In this document: piece by piece, positions 24,961 through 33,766 of the stretch | How the letters are laid out: the number at the start of each line of letters is the position of its first letter | Position numbering within the stretch: the stretch's first letter is position 1 | Source of the DNA: Limiplasma sp048370855 | GTDB taxonomy: Bacteria > Bacillota > Clostridia > Christensenellales > Aristaeellaceae | Length of the DNA stretch: 64,000 nucleotides | Direction of reading: 5' to 3' | NCBI GenBank assembly: GCA_048370855.1 | Contig: DBGEOK010000119.1 | Coordinates: 1 to 64,000 of the forward strand | Notes under the pieces: generated by a model | What the model was told of the DNA's origin: nothing | The model's input: the letters and a program-made list of their open reading frames with translations, nothing else | Databases searched by the model: none | Program-made: the position numbers and the translations under genes

Positions 24961-25221
24961 TTAAAGGCCGTCCATTTTTCGCTGCAAAAGGTCGGATAAG
25001 CAATCCTGAAGGGTCGGGGCATCCTCCGGAAATTCCACCTTTACGCCCAGGTCGCCCACTCGAAAGCAGTAAGGATTTTGGATGCTGCCAAGCGCTTGCG
25101 CCGCCCGTTGTTCTCTGGGAAGCGTGTAATCAAAGGTCATTCCGGATGCGTCAACCAGCTCCCTTTTGCCGTCCGTTATCTCATCGTCCGCGGGTTCCAA
25201 GTAAAGGCTTTGTTTCCGCAT
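24961..25221 (-). CDS. Small acidic protein upstream of the recombinase
   Basis: An 86-residue protein of no family I recognise. It is acidic (LYLEPADDEITDGKRELVD at the N-terminus; GVKVEFPEDAPTLQDCLSDLL near the C-terminus) with no membrane segment. The ATG at 25221 has AAAGGGGGCG upstream, whereas longer in-frame starts run into a hairpin region. It ends 118 bp before the recombinase on the same strand and is probably co-transcribed. Small proteins beside serine recombinases sometimes act as recombination directionality factors. That role is a guess based on position only. Confidence 0.65.
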   Translation of the reverse strand: MRKQSLYLEPADDEITDGKRELVDASGMTFDYTLPREQRAAQALGSIQNPYCFRVGDLGVKVEFPEDAPTLQDCLSDLLQRKMDGL

Positions 25222-25276
25222 ATATTCGCCCCCTTTCTTCCATGTGTATGCCATGCCGAGCTTGTCCAATGCAAAA

Positions 25277-25345
25277 GGGCGGCGACAGGCCGCCCTCAGG
25301 GCGTTGACAAAGGGCATGCCTTCGTTTGAAAACATGCCCTTTGTC
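25277..25345. other. Hairpin cluster upstream of the recombinase operon
   Basis: AGGGCGGC/GCCGCCCT (25277-25284 with 25289-25296) and a perfect 13-bp stem GACAAAGGGCATG/CATGCCCTTTGTC (25306-25318 with 25333-25345). They may be terminators or protein sites in the leader of the small gene at 25221. Confidence 0.55.
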
Positions 25346-25385
25346 GATGGGCTGAACGGACGCCCCCTCGAGGACGTCCGTTGCA

Positions 25386-26078
25386 GATGATTGCTCACAG
25401 TGCGGTTTTTTCTTTTTTCATAAGCCGGGCGAGCAAACCGTTATACCGCGCGAAAACGGACGGCTCGCTATCGCTCCTGAGATTGTGTGGCGCCAGTTCG
25501 TTCCCACCGGCGTCAGGCGGGAGAAGCCGACAGCGGCATTGCCTACAGGTGATTCTGCGCTTGAAAAGCGGATTAGCAGCGGGGTTTTGGGCCGGGCCAT
25601 CCCAAAGGGAACGGCTGAGGGAGGGATACGCGATGCGGGACCCGCGAATGGGAAAGCCGACAAACGTAAGAAAGCAGCCGCTAAAATCCAGCGCCCGCCG
25701 CCAAATCGCCGGCCGGAAATAGGGAGCGTGTGGTAAGGAGCGTATGATCCCTGTTTGCGGCAATCCGAAGGGGTTAGCAACAGCCCGAACGCCTCAAAAG
25801 GCGTTTCGTGATCTTCCACCTTGCTTTCTTCCTGCGCAAAGGGCGTATTTTCTCGGAAAACGACCTTTGCCATATGCCGGTAGGGCCAAGCCGGTATTGC
25901 CGGTATCAAAAAGGAAAGGTTTCACGGAGAGTCCGCAATCGTGCCCATAGATTCTTCAATGGCTTTCATATAGCAAGCGCAACGTGTTCCCCCCGACCTC
26001 TTGTTTTCCTTTATGAGCCTTCATGCTATGGCTTGTCTTAGCCGAAACAGCGCAGCCCTGTTGGACGCGGTCGCCCCG
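25386..26078. other. Element interior without a recognisable gene
   Basis: Almost 700 bp between the recombinase leader and the transketolase operon. Two overlapping minus-strand frames (25395-25763 and 25418-25909) exist. They show no known family and have a noise-like composition, apart from an acidic stretch near 25800-25870. They may be remnants of older cargo. I see no RNA gene. Confidence 0.4.
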
Positions 26079-27056
26079 CTACCCCGCGTCAGACGGCTGG
26101 GTTGGCCTGACAAGCCTTCGGACCTTATCCGCGATGGCCGACGGGGTAAGGCCAAACCGCTGCTTGAGATATTCTATGGGGCCCACCTCGCCAAAGCGGT
26201 CTTCAACGGCGACAAAATCCATCCGAACAGGGCAGCGCTTGGCCAACAGACCCGACACGGCGCTGTACAGTCCGCCAACTACGCTGTGGTTTTCCACGGT
26301 TACAACAGCGCCTGTCTTCTTTGCATAGGCGATAACCGCCGCTTCATCCAGCGGTTTAACCGTGAACATGTCAACGACCGCCGCCTCGATGCCCTCCTTC
26401 TGAAGCTGTTCCGCCGCCAGTATGGCTTCAGCCACCATTACCCCGGAGGCGAAGATCGCCGCGTCATTGCCTGGGCGCACCTCAATTGCTTTTCCAATCA
26501 CAAAATGGGCGTCCTCCGCGTAAATCCGCGGATAAGCCTTACGCCCAAAGCGAAGATACTTGATTCCAGGCAGATTGATACACTGTTTTAGCAAGTCCGC
26601 CATCATCACGCCGCTGCTGATATCCAGAACGGTGGCGCCGGGGATGGCGCGGTATAGCGCCATATCCTCGAAGGCCATATGAGTTCCTCCGTTGTATTCG
26701 GCGGTAATCCCGGCATCGGAGCCGAGGACGGTGATCGCGTTCTGCGCATAGGCGGCGGACAAAAACATTTGATCAAACGCCCTGCGCGACATGAAGGCGG
26801 CGAAAGAGTGAATGATGGGCCTGAAGCCTTCCAGTGCCATGCCGGCGGCCACGCCTACCATATTGGCCTCCGCAATGCCGCAATTCACCGAATGACGGGG
26901 ATTTTTTTTGCTCCAATCGACGGTGCCGGCGCAGGCCATCAGATCCGCGTCCAGATAAAAAACCCTAGGATCTTTGCCGCATAGCTGAGGAATGGTTTCC
27001 TTCAAAACTTCCTTGACGGTTCGCTTTTCCAATTCGCCATGATAGATGATGTTCAT
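26079..27056 (-). CDS. Transketolase-like protein, C-terminal subunit
   Basis: A 325-residue subunit with the pyrimidine-binding and C-terminal domains of a split transketolase. RHSVNCGIAEANMVGVAAGMA (cofactor-activating Glu) and GGTHMAFEDMALYRAIPG are diagnostic, and the C-terminal domain has TVENHSVVGGLYSAV. With the N-terminal subunit it should transfer two-carbon ketol units between sugar phosphates using thiamine diphosphate. The ATG at 27056 overlaps the stop of the partner gene (ATGA). Split pairs also occur in dedicated sugar pathways such as apiose breakdown, and the operon context points to a special substrate. It is the last gene of the operon. Confidence 0.9.
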   Translation of the reverse strand: MNIIYHGELEKRTVKEVLKETIPQLCGKDPRVFYLDADLMACAGTVDWSKKNPRHSVNCGIAEANMVGVAAGMALEGFRPIIHSFAAFMSRRAFDQMFLSAAYAQNAITVLGSDAGITAEYNGGTHMAFEDMALYRAIPGATVLDISSGVMMADLLKQCINLPGIKYLRFGRKAYPRIYAEDAHFVIGKAIEVRPGNDAAIFASGVMVAEAILAAEQLQKEGIEAAVVDMFTVKPLDEAAVIAYAKKTGAVVTVENHSVVGGLYSAVSGLLAKRCPVRMDFVAVEDRFGEVGPIEYLKQRFGLTPSAIADKVRRLVRPTQPSDAG

Positions 27057-27925
27057 AGGCGCGTCTCCCGTTCCCGGTTCAAATCCGCAAGTTCTGCCTT
27101 CAGCTCGTTTTGCCAAAGCTCCCATTGCTCCCAGGTAGCTTTGGCGGAATGATTCATATACGTTTTTTCCAATTCGCTTACGCCGCGTCCTTTCACCGTG
27201 TCCAAAACGATGGCGTGGGGTTTATCTTTCACCAGTTTGGCTTGTTCGATAGCGTCATAAACGCATCCCACATCATTGCCGTCGACCCGGCGGGCGTCAA
27301 AGCCAAACGCCTCCATCAAATCATTGAAATCGCCCATATTCAGGATTTCTTCGGTGCAACCGTCCAATTGCTTTTTATTCTCATCGATCAACCAAAACAA
27401 ATTATCCAAGCGGTGGGCCGCGGCAAACATAGCCGCCTCCCATACCTGCCCTTCGTTGGACTCGCCGTCGCCTACCAGCAAAAAAACCTTTTCCGGCGTG
27501 CCCTTTTGCTTTTTCGCAAAAGCGATCCCGACGGCGGCGGAGGCGCCTTGCCCCAAGGAGCCTGTCGTCATATCCACGCCGGGCGTCTTTAAGCGGTCGC
27601 AGTGGCTTGGGAGGATCGTGCCCGGCTGGTTGAGCGTCCGCAGCGTATCGTATGGAAAAAAACCCTTTATCGCCAGCGCGGCGTATACCGCGGGCCCGGC
27701 ATGCCCTTTGGAGCAGACCAATTGGTCGCGTCCTTCCCAACGGGGATTCTCGGGATCGCAGCGCAGCTCCGCCCCATACAGCACCGCCAACAGGTCCGCC
27801 GCGCTCAGCGACCCGCCGGCATGCCCGAAGCCCCTGGCCTTGAGTTGTTCCAGAATACCGATGCGGATTTCCAGGGCGAAACGCTGAAGCTGATATCGCA
27901 GTTCCTCATCCATGCCGCACACCAT
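27053..27925 (-). CDS. Transketolase-like protein, N-terminal subunit
   Basis: A 290-residue TPP-binding subunit of a split transketolase. It has GFGHAGGSLSAADLLAVLYG, LVCSKGHAGPAVYAALA, GSLGQGASAAVGIA, and the Mg-TPP motif GDGESNEGQVWEAAMFAA...ENKKQ. The start is ambiguous. ATG at 27925 sits 3 bases from AGGAG, and ATG at 27913 sits 15 bases from it; I keep the longer form. It overlaps the upstream HAD gene by 20 bp and the C-terminal subunit by 4 bp, implying tight translational coupling. Confidence 0.9.
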   Translation of the reverse strand: MVCGMDEELRYQLQRFALEIRIGILEQLKARGFGHAGGSLSAADLLAVLYGAELRCDPENPRWEGRDQLVCSKGHAGPAVYAALAIKGFFPYDTLRTLNQPGTILPSHCDRLKTPGVDMTTGSLGQGASAAVGIAFAKKQKGTPEKVFLLVGDGESNEGQVWEAAMFAAAHRLDNLFWLIDENKKQLDGCTEEILNMGDFNDLMEAFGFDARRVDGNDVGCVYDAIEQAKLVKDKPHAIVLDTVKGRGVSELEKTYMNHSAKATWEQWELWQNELKAELADLNRERETRL

Positions 27926-28598
27926 CCTCTCCTGGGCCTGGCCGTTCGCTGTTCGTCTTTTCGATGTATGCTATGACTTCCGCCAAATCCTCGCATACGC
28001 AATCACAATAAGGCGCGTAATCCTTTGTATAAGGCAGGAGATCCGGAACCATACAAACCTTCATGCCCGCGGCTCTTCCCGCTTTGATTCCGTTTTCCGA
28101 GTCCTCCAGGACAAGGCACGCGCCGGGCCGGGCGTGAAGCCGGTCGGCGGCGTGCAGGTAAATGTCGGGGTGCGGCTTTGAGCGGTTCACAGCGTCCCCG
28201 CCGATGATGTCGTCAAAAGCCGATGCAAGCTTCACCGCTTTCAGGATCATGCCGGCCCATGCTAACGAACTCGAGGTGACGACGGCTCTGGGGATTTGGC
28301 GATTCCGAAGATAATGCAGCAGTTGACAGGCGCCTTTTTTGACCTGAACCTCGCCGTTTTCCAATTTGTCCCGGAACGCGCGCTCGATAAAAGCGTGAAA
28401 GGCTTCCGATTCAAAGCCGGGAATGTGATCCACATAGACTTTTTCAGCGATCTCTTTCACCACTCCAAGCATCTGAAAATAGAGCGCTTCCGACATCGGA
28501 TACCCGAAGGCCGCCGAGGCTTCAAAATTGAGCTGCATATACATCCGTTCGGTATTCACAAGCAGGCCGTCCATATCAAAAAGAACTGCTTTTATCAT
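27906..28598 (-). CDS. HAD-superfamily hydrolase, beta-phosphoglucomutase-like
   Basis: A 230-residue HAD subfamily I enzyme. Motif I is VLFDMDGLLVNTE (nucleophile DMD). A helical cap (about 18-80) is followed by motif II VVTSSS, motif III Lys in SKPHPDIYLHAA, and motif IV VLEDSENGIKAGRAAGM. Such enzymes hydrolyse or isomerise sugar phosphates; the substrate is unknown here. The ATG at 28598 follows AAAGGGAAG and puts motif I near the N-terminus. It overlaps both neighbours in the sugar operon. Confidence 0.88.
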   Translation of the reverse strand: MIKAVLFDMDGLLVNTERMYMQLNFEASAAFGYPMSEALYFQMLGVVKEIAEKVYVDHIPGFESEAFHAFIERAFRDKLENGEVQVKKGACQLLHYLRNRQIPRAVVTSSSLAWAGMILKAVKLASAFDDIIGGDAVNRSKPHPDIYLHAADRLHARPGACLVLEDSENGIKAGRAAGMKVCMVPDLLPYTKDYAPYCDCVCEDLAEVIAYIEKTNSERPGPGEDGVRHG

Positions 28599-29178
28599 TG
28601 CTTCCCTTTCGTTCCGTTCCAATCCGGCGTCGCGTTCGTTTCTCCCGCTTCACAATCCATTGCGCGGCTTCCAGCAGGTTTTCAGCGATCCAATCCGGCT
28701 GATATTCCTTCCATTTCACGCGATCTATGCCTAGCGCGTCCTTGCCGCGCCCCGTCTTGACCAGGATCAGCCGCATTCCCATTTTTCCGCCCGCAACCAT
28801 ATCCGACCAACGGTCGCCCACCAGATAAGAGGACGGGAGATCCAGCCCATATTTCTTCTGAGCCCGTTCAATCAGCCCCGTTCCCGGCTTGCGGCATTCG
28901 CAATGGTCGGGCGCGTCATGCGGGCATATAAACCAGTCGTCCGCGCCAATCGCCCGGAACTCGGCGTCAAAATCATAGCCATTGTCAAGCCGCCGGGCGA
29001 TGCATGACTGATTGGTTACAATAAACACAGGAATTTTCTCCCGGTTGAACAAGGCGAAGGCCTCTTTTGTTCCTTCATAGGGGCGGTATTCCTGCGGCGT
29101 GCGCATATCGTAACCGCCGCCCATCGTGCCGTCCCTGTCCACCATGACGGCGAAGCGCCGTTCCTTTTTATTCCTCAT
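28576..29178 (-). CDS. HAD hydrolase, GmhB/histidinol-phosphatase-like
   Basis: A 200-residue HAD phosphatase of the D,D-heptose 1,7-bisphosphate / histidinol-phosphate type. It has the nucleophile motif VMVDRDGTMGGGY, VTNQSCIARR, and a zinc-type insertion CPHDAPDHCECRKPGTGL, then VGDRWSDMVAGGKMGM. It lacks a cap domain. No heptose kinase gene is nearby, so a C1 phosphatase on another sugar bisphosphate is more likely than heptose synthesis. The last 22 residues are basic and overlap the downstream HAD gene by 23 bp. The start overlaps the GatZ-like gene by 11 bp. Confidence 0.85.
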   Translation of the reverse strand: MRNKKERRFAVMVDRDGTMGGGYDMRTPQEYRPYEGTKEAFALFNREKIPVFIVTNQSCIARRLDNGYDFDAEFRAIGADDWFICPHDAPDHCECRKPGTGLIERAQKKYGLDLPSSYLVGDRWSDMVAGGKMGMRLILVKTGRGKDALGIDRVKWKEYQPDWIAENLLEAAQWIVKREKRTRRRIGTERKGSNDKSSSF

Positions 29179-30430
29179 ACTTCTTCAGCTTGGAGGTAAG
29201 CCCGCGCAGATGAAAGGCGGTAACATAGCGGCTGATGCTGCGTTTGAGCTCGTCCAGTACAAAACGGCGGGCCGGCGTCTGAGCGGCTTCCAGGCGATTG
29301 AGCATCGTTTGCAGCACGGGCGCGACTTCGGGCGTTTCAAAGGTATAATGGCCGCTGATATCCGTAATCAGCCGGAGCAGATCTTCCTTTTGGAGCACTT
29401 CCTCAACGGCGAGCTCCGCCTGCTCCCCAACCATCCATTTGCGCCAGCGTCCCGTTTCCACAGCCGCCTTCTGAAGAACGGAAACCAGCCCGCTGGTTTT
29501 TTCCACCTTTCCCAGCGCCGCGAGCCGTTCTTCCAAACGCGCTAGCTGTAAATAAGCCCTTGTTTCCACAACGCCGAATTCAGGCGCGACGTTGGCGGAG
29601 GATATGCCCAGCGCAGGATGCATTAAGAGCAGCTCGTCCGGCAGATAATCGCAGTTATGCTCCTTTAGCTCCATGCCATGCTCGGCGGAGATACGGCTAA
29701 GCTTTTCAGCGTTTTCGGTACTATATTTGCCGACGTTCTCTGTCAGGCGGGTCAGCGTTCCGGTCTGCCCAACAATAAAATTGGGCGTCGGCAAGTTTTT
29801 TTCTGTAAGCATCGCGCACAGCCGTTTGATAAATTCCGTAAACGCCGCTTCGCCGGTAAGGCCCCCGTTTGTTTCCTCGGTTCCTACTTCATAGCCGATT
29901 TCCGGCAGCTCGCGTTCCCTGCGGTAAGCCTCCAGGCGTTCGATCAGGAGCACCGTGCGGTTTAAAACGATCTCCATGGGCACGGCGCCTTCGGCGTAGT
30001 CCGGGTCCTTGGTGGGGTCGATATGCAAAAGGTCAAACCCCGCATCCAGGTCGGCAAAGTAGCTTTCCAGCCCGCGCTCCATGGCCTCGCCTTCCGGCAG
30101 CCTCGCCCTGCGTTCTTCGTCGCGCTGCCAGGGACCGCCGTGGTCGCGGCAGATATAGTATAACCCCCGACCGCCGAGCCTGCCGTTCATTTCTTTGATT
30201 GCTCTGACAAAGCGGAACTGATCCCAGCCGGATACGTATCCGCCGCCAAATTTGTCAATATCCACCTGGTTGCGGCTTGCAATAAACAGCACGGGGAAAT
30301 CCTGCTCGGCGCTCAATTCGAGCGAAGCCTGGAGCAGCATCGGAGACATGGGCCCAATGCCAAGCAGCGTTACAAACCCTTCCTTTTCACGGGCCACATG
30401 CAGCGCCTTTTGCATTTTGATGATATTCAA
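29168..30430 (-). CDS. D-tagatose-1,6-bisphosphate aldolase subunit, GatZ/KbaZ-like
   Basis: A 420-residue protein of the GatZ/KbaZ/AgaZ family, the accessory subunit that stabilises the class II tagatose-bisphosphate aldolase. Family blocks visible include YYICRDHGGPWQRDEERRARL, HIDPTKDPDYAEGAVP, GYEVGTEETNGGLT and LKEHNCDYLP. I start at TTG 30430 because AAAGGGGGAA lies 6 bases upstream. The in-frame TTG at 30457 has no ribosome site, and the ATG at 30415 would shorten the conserved N-terminus. The catalytic partner (GatY/KbaY) is not in the window, so the protein may work with a distant partner or alone. Confidence 0.87.
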   Translation of the reverse strand: MNIIKMQKALHVAREKEGFVTLLGIGPMSPMLLQASLELSAEQDFPVLFIASRNQVDIDKFGGGYVSGWDQFRFVRAIKEMNGRLGGRGLYYICRDHGGPWQRDEERRARLPEGEAMERGLESYFADLDAGFDLLHIDPTKDPDYAEGAVPMEIVLNRTVLLIERLEAYRRERELPEIGYEVGTEETNGGLTGEAAFTEFIKRLCAMLTEKNLPTPNFIVGQTGTLTRLTENVGKYSTENAEKLSRISAEHGMELKEHNCDYLPDELLLMHPALGISSANVAPEFGVVETRAYLQLARLEERLAALGKVEKTSGLVSVLQKAAVETGRWRKWMVGEQAELAVEEVLQKEDLLRLITDISGHYTFETPEVAPVLQTMLNRLEAAQTPARRFVLDELKRSISRYVTAFHLRGLTSKLKKYEE

Positions 30431-30506
30431 CGTACTTCCCCCTTTGTGTTTTATCAAAAAATCGGAATCCCCCGGCCTTTGGCGTTTTTTGGCAAGCCGG
30501 GCCGGT

Positions 30507-31709
30507 TCAGGCGTCCAGATTTCTGAACATATCGACCAACGCCATCGCAGAGCGCTCCACGTGGCCCGCGCATTTGGAGCGCGTTCCCTTGTCCATGATC
30601 TTTATCGTCCCATCCCGGCGCAAGCGCTCATACCATTCCCCGTATATCCTGTCATGAAAGTACCGCTCGCAGAACCGGTGCAGGTTTTCAAAAATCCTGA
30701 AATATTTGAGATCGCCCGATTGCGCATACGCGGCGGCGAAGCCCCGAAGGGACTCCGCGTTGACCCAGAAAACCTTATCGTCCCACAAAACGTTCGCTTC
30801 CTTATGCCAATCCAGCGGCGTCGGTTTTTCTCCCCGCGCGTCCAGGTAGGCAAACATCCCGCCGTATTCTCGGTCATAGCCTATGGCATAGGTCCAATCC
30901 ACAATTTCCAGGACGCGGGCTTTGCGGCGGGCGTCCTCCCGCCCATTCAAAGCTTCCAGACACATCCAGCAGGATTCCATGGCGTGACCGGGATTGATGA
31001 AGCGACCGACGGGGTCGGACAAATCGCTCTCCCCGCTTTTGGGAACGGCCTCAAACAGCATTTTGTAGCGATCCTGCGCAAACCTGTACAGGATCATGTC
31101 GAGCGCTTTTTCCTGAAGGGGACGGACCTTTTCTGCGGGCAGGATTCTTCCCGCGCAGTTGGCGGCGTTCAGGGCCGCCAGATACAAGTCGTTCCACGTA
31201 TATGCCGGACTCCAGGTGTTCTCATAGATTTCCTTGAAATCAGGGTCGAGCATATTGGCTTCAAACACGTCGTAGGTCTGCCTGAGAATTTCCATGCCTT
31301 TCGGGTCTGATCGGCCGGTTGCCAGCAGGTATTCCGGCAGGGATTGTATAGCGATACCGTCCGAGTATATGGAGATGGTTCCGTCCGTCACGTCCCCGGC
31401 GCGGTTCAGGCGGTAGTTCCATCGTCCCCGCCCGCCATAGCATTTGTCCAGCATAAAGCGATAGCCGTGTTCCGCGAGCCTCAGCCATTTTTCATTTTTT
31501 TCGATCGTGCGATAGTACGTAGAAAAGGTCGAAAGCATGCGGCCCTGAAACCATACGTATTTGCTGTCGTCCGTCAGCTTTCCCGCGCGGTCAAAGCAGG
31601 TCAAGTAACCGCCGAACTCGCCGTCGACGCAGCGCTTTTCCCAGAAGGGCATCAGGTCGTTTCGCAGCAGATCCAGGTAAAACGCGGCATAGTCCTTGGG
31701 GCTTATCAC
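30507..31709 (-). CDS. N-acylglucosamine 2-epimerase (AGE) family sugar epimerase
   Basis: A 400-residue (alpha/alpha)6-barrel enzyme of the AGE/cellobiose-2-epimerase superfamily. Markers are VWFQGRMLSTFSTYYR, RFINPGHAMESCWMCLEA, EYGGMFAYLD, WWVQ-like VFWVNAESLRGFAAAY, and the C-terminal KCAGHVERSAMALVDMF with the conserved histidine. It probably epimerises a sugar or amino sugar at C2, or isomerises an aldose to a ketose; the exact substrate cannot be fixed. It lies between the GatZ-like and SIS genes in the operon. Confidence 0.87.
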   Translation of the reverse strand: MISPKDYAAFYLDLLRNDLMPFWEKRCVDGEFGGYLTCFDRAGKLTDDSKYVWFQGRMLSTFSTYYRTIEKNEKWLRLAEHGYRFMLDKCYGGRGRWNYRLNRAGDVTDGTISIYSDGIAIQSLPEYLLATGRSDPKGMEILRQTYDVFEANMLDPDFKEIYENTWSPAYTWNDLYLAALNAANCAGRILPAEKVRPLQEKALDMILYRFAQDRYKMLFEAVPKSGESDLSDPVGRFINPGHAMESCWMCLEALNGREDARRKARVLEIVDWTYAIGYDREYGGMFAYLDARGEKPTPLDWHKEANVLWDDKVFWVNAESLRGFAAAYAQSGDLKYFRIFENLHRFCERYFHDRIYGEWYERLRRDGTIKIMDKGTRSKCAGHVERSAMALVDMFRNLDA

Positions 31710-31739
31710 GCCAAAATCCCTCCCTGTGGCGGGCGCCGC

Positions 31740-32861
31740 TTACGCCGGCCGGGGCGGCTTTTGATAGCTGGTCTCCAGCTCGCGCATCATGGCAAAGGGC
31801 TCGTGAATGCCGGTGTCCAGCCCAAGCTTATCAGATATTAAGAAGGCAAGAACCTCAAACGGAACCAGGTATTCGATGGTATTGACAAACTCCGTGTTGT
31901 CGGTTTTGATGCGAAGCGCCAAGGGGTCTTCTTCCGGGTCCGTATCGCTTTGGAGCAGAAGGCAGGCGTTGCTGTACTTTTTCATGACGCGGTAGAATTG
32001 CAGCATCCGTTCCTTTTCCGGGCCGTCTTCGGCGCAGAGTAAAAATATCATCTCGCCCTGCTTGACCGCGCGAACGGGGCCGTGCATGCTCTCCTCGAGC
32101 TCGTAGAACATGGAGGGCCGCGTATGCGTCTCCGTAAACTTGAGCGCGGCTTCCTCGGCCGTGGCAATGTTGGCGCCGTAGGCGACGAACCGATAATTGG
32201 GCGAGCCCATGACCAAGTCCTGATGCCGCTCAAACCATTTCAAGGTGGTTTCAATAATGGATTGAACGTTTTCCGGCACATGGGACAGCGCCGCCATATA
32301 ACGGTGATAATCCGCCGGAGAAAGAGCTTTAAGCTCCTTCGCCGTCTCAACAAAGCAAAGCAGCACCAGATAAATTGCCGTCACCTGCCCTACGGTGGTA
32401 GGCATTCCTTTCTCCCGGGACGGCTTTACCAGTACGACGTCGCTTTCCTGGGCCAGCACGCCTTCCGGATTCCATGTGGTGCATACGACGCGAATCCCCA
32501 GCTCCTTTGCCCTGCGGGCGGCTTGCACCTGTCCCTTGGCGCTTCCGGATTCCGCCGGGCAGATCAGGAGCATCTCCTCCGGCCGAAACGACATGGTATT
32601 GTAAAGCTCGTGATGGTTCAGCAGCATCGCCGGCACGGCCGTCGCGTCCACACGCAGCAGCCTGATCGCCGCGTATTGCAGCGCAATAGCCGCATACAGG
32701 GGCGAGCCGGAGCCTGTTAAATATACCCGTTTAATCGTTTGCTCCCGAAACAGCTTCACAAACGGCTTTACAATTTCTTTCCGGTTGGCGTACAGCCGCG
32801 AAAGCAGTTCCGGCTCAGACCGTATGTCTGAAAGCATGCCATAGTAATTGTCGCTTTTCAT
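31740..32861 (-). CDS. Tandem-SIS-domain sugar isomerase/deglycase, paralogue 1
   Basis: A 373-residue protein with two sugar-isomerase (SIS) folds (about 35-170 and 205-340). The first carries VYLTGSGSPLYAA and LLICPAESGSAKGQV; the second carries RFVAYGANIATAEEAALKFTE and FYELEESMHGPVRAV. The overall plan matches GlmS-isomerase, AgaS and FrlB/GfrF-type deglycases acting on amino-sugar or Amadori phosphates. It is clearly paralogous to the product at 37200-38315, sharing start, length and motifs. It is followed by the AGE epimerase gene. Confidence 0.87.
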   Translation of the reverse strand: MKSDNYYGMLSDIRSEPELLSRLYANRKEIVKPFVKLFREQTIKRVYLTGSGSPLYAAIALQYAAIRLLRVDATAVPAMLLNHHELYNTMSFRPEEMLLICPAESGSAKGQVQAARRAKELGIRVVCTTWNPEGVLAQESDVVLVKPSREKGMPTTVGQVTAIYLVLLCFVETAKELKALSPADYHRYMAALSHVPENVQSIIETTLKWFERHQDLVMGSPNYRFVAYGANIATAEEAALKFTETHTRPSMFYELEESMHGPVRAVKQGEMIFLLCAEDGPEKERMLQFYRVMKKYSNACLLLQSDTDPEEDPLALRIKTDNTEFVNTIEYLVPFEVLAFLISDKLGLDTGIHEPFAMMRELETSYQKPPRPA

Positions 32862-32898
32862 ACAACCATCTCCCCACTTGTTGTTGACCTTCGGTCGT

Positions 32899-33753
32899 TC
32901 AGCCCTTTACGCCGGACATGGCGATACCCTTAATCACGTATTTCTGGAAAACAATATAAAAGGTAAGCGGCGGCGCCATCGCCAGCAGCATGGCCGCAAT
33001 TTTAATGCGTGTCGGCACATAAAAGTTGGGGTGCAGCAAATTGGTAATGGAAACGCTCATTGGCTGAATATTGTTGGCGGCGACCAGGGAAGGCCACAGA
33101 TAGCTACCCCAGGAGCGAAGGAACAGCAGCACCGAAGCGGTAATCAAACCGTTGCGCATCAACGGCAGAATGATACTCCAGTAGATGCGGAAGTGTCCGG
33201 CGCCGTCTATGCGGGCGGATTCCACCAGCGAGATGGGAATGCTTTCGCTGAACTGATTCATGATAAACACAGACAGGGGCGATATCATGACCGGCAGCGC
33301 AATGCCCAGGTAGGTATCCGATAAGCCCATGCGAAACACCATCCGATATAGCGGGATAATGTAGAGGATCATGGGCAGCATCATGCTGGCCATCAGAATG
33401 GAGAACAAGGGTTTTTTAAAAGGGAAATTGTAAAACGAAAACTCATAGGAGGCGAGGGAGCAAATCAAAAGCATGCCCACAATCGCGATGACGGTATAGA
33501 GAAATGTATCCAAAGTGGATCGAAGCACGTTCGCGTATTGCAGCGACGCTTTCAGATTGGATACGCCCGCCTCCCAGGAATTGGGCATCAACACGCGCAG
33601 GGGGTTTGTGTCCTCTGTCGTAAAAGCGACGGAGAACAGATCCCAGATCGGAAACAGGCACACCGCCACCCAGACGCACGCCATCATGCGCAGAACGAGT
33701 TGCTCCCGTCTTCTGGAATGGATCTTATTGGAGGATGGGTCAGCCATTTTCAC
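32899..33753 (-). CDS. Sugar ABC transporter permease, MalG type (element importer)
   Basis: A 284-residue inner-membrane subunit of the element's CUT1 importer. Six membrane segments start near residue 22. The EAA-type loop is at about 195 (SLVESARIDGAGHFRIYWSIILP), and the ending VIKGIAMSGVKG is canonical. It sits 13 bp after the MalF-type gene and 37 bp before the first SIS gene, which implies that transported sugar passes directly to isomerisation. No ATPase subunit is encoded in the element. Confidence 0.92.
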   Translation of the reverse strand: MKMADPSSNKIHSRRREQLVLRMMACVWVAVCLFPIWDLFSVAFTTEDTNPLRVLMPNSWEAGVSNLKASLQYANVLRSTLDTFLYTVIAIVGMLLICSLASYEFSFYNFPFKKPLFSILMASMMLPMILYIIPLYRMVFRMGLSDTYLGIALPVMISPLSVFIMNQFSESIPISLVESARIDGAGHFRIYWSIILPLMRNGLITASVLLFLRSWGSYLWPSLVAANNIQPMSVSITNLLHPNFYVPTRIKIAAMLLAMAPPLTFYIVFQKYVIKGIAMSGVKG

Positions 33754-33766
33754 AGTGCCGCCTCCC

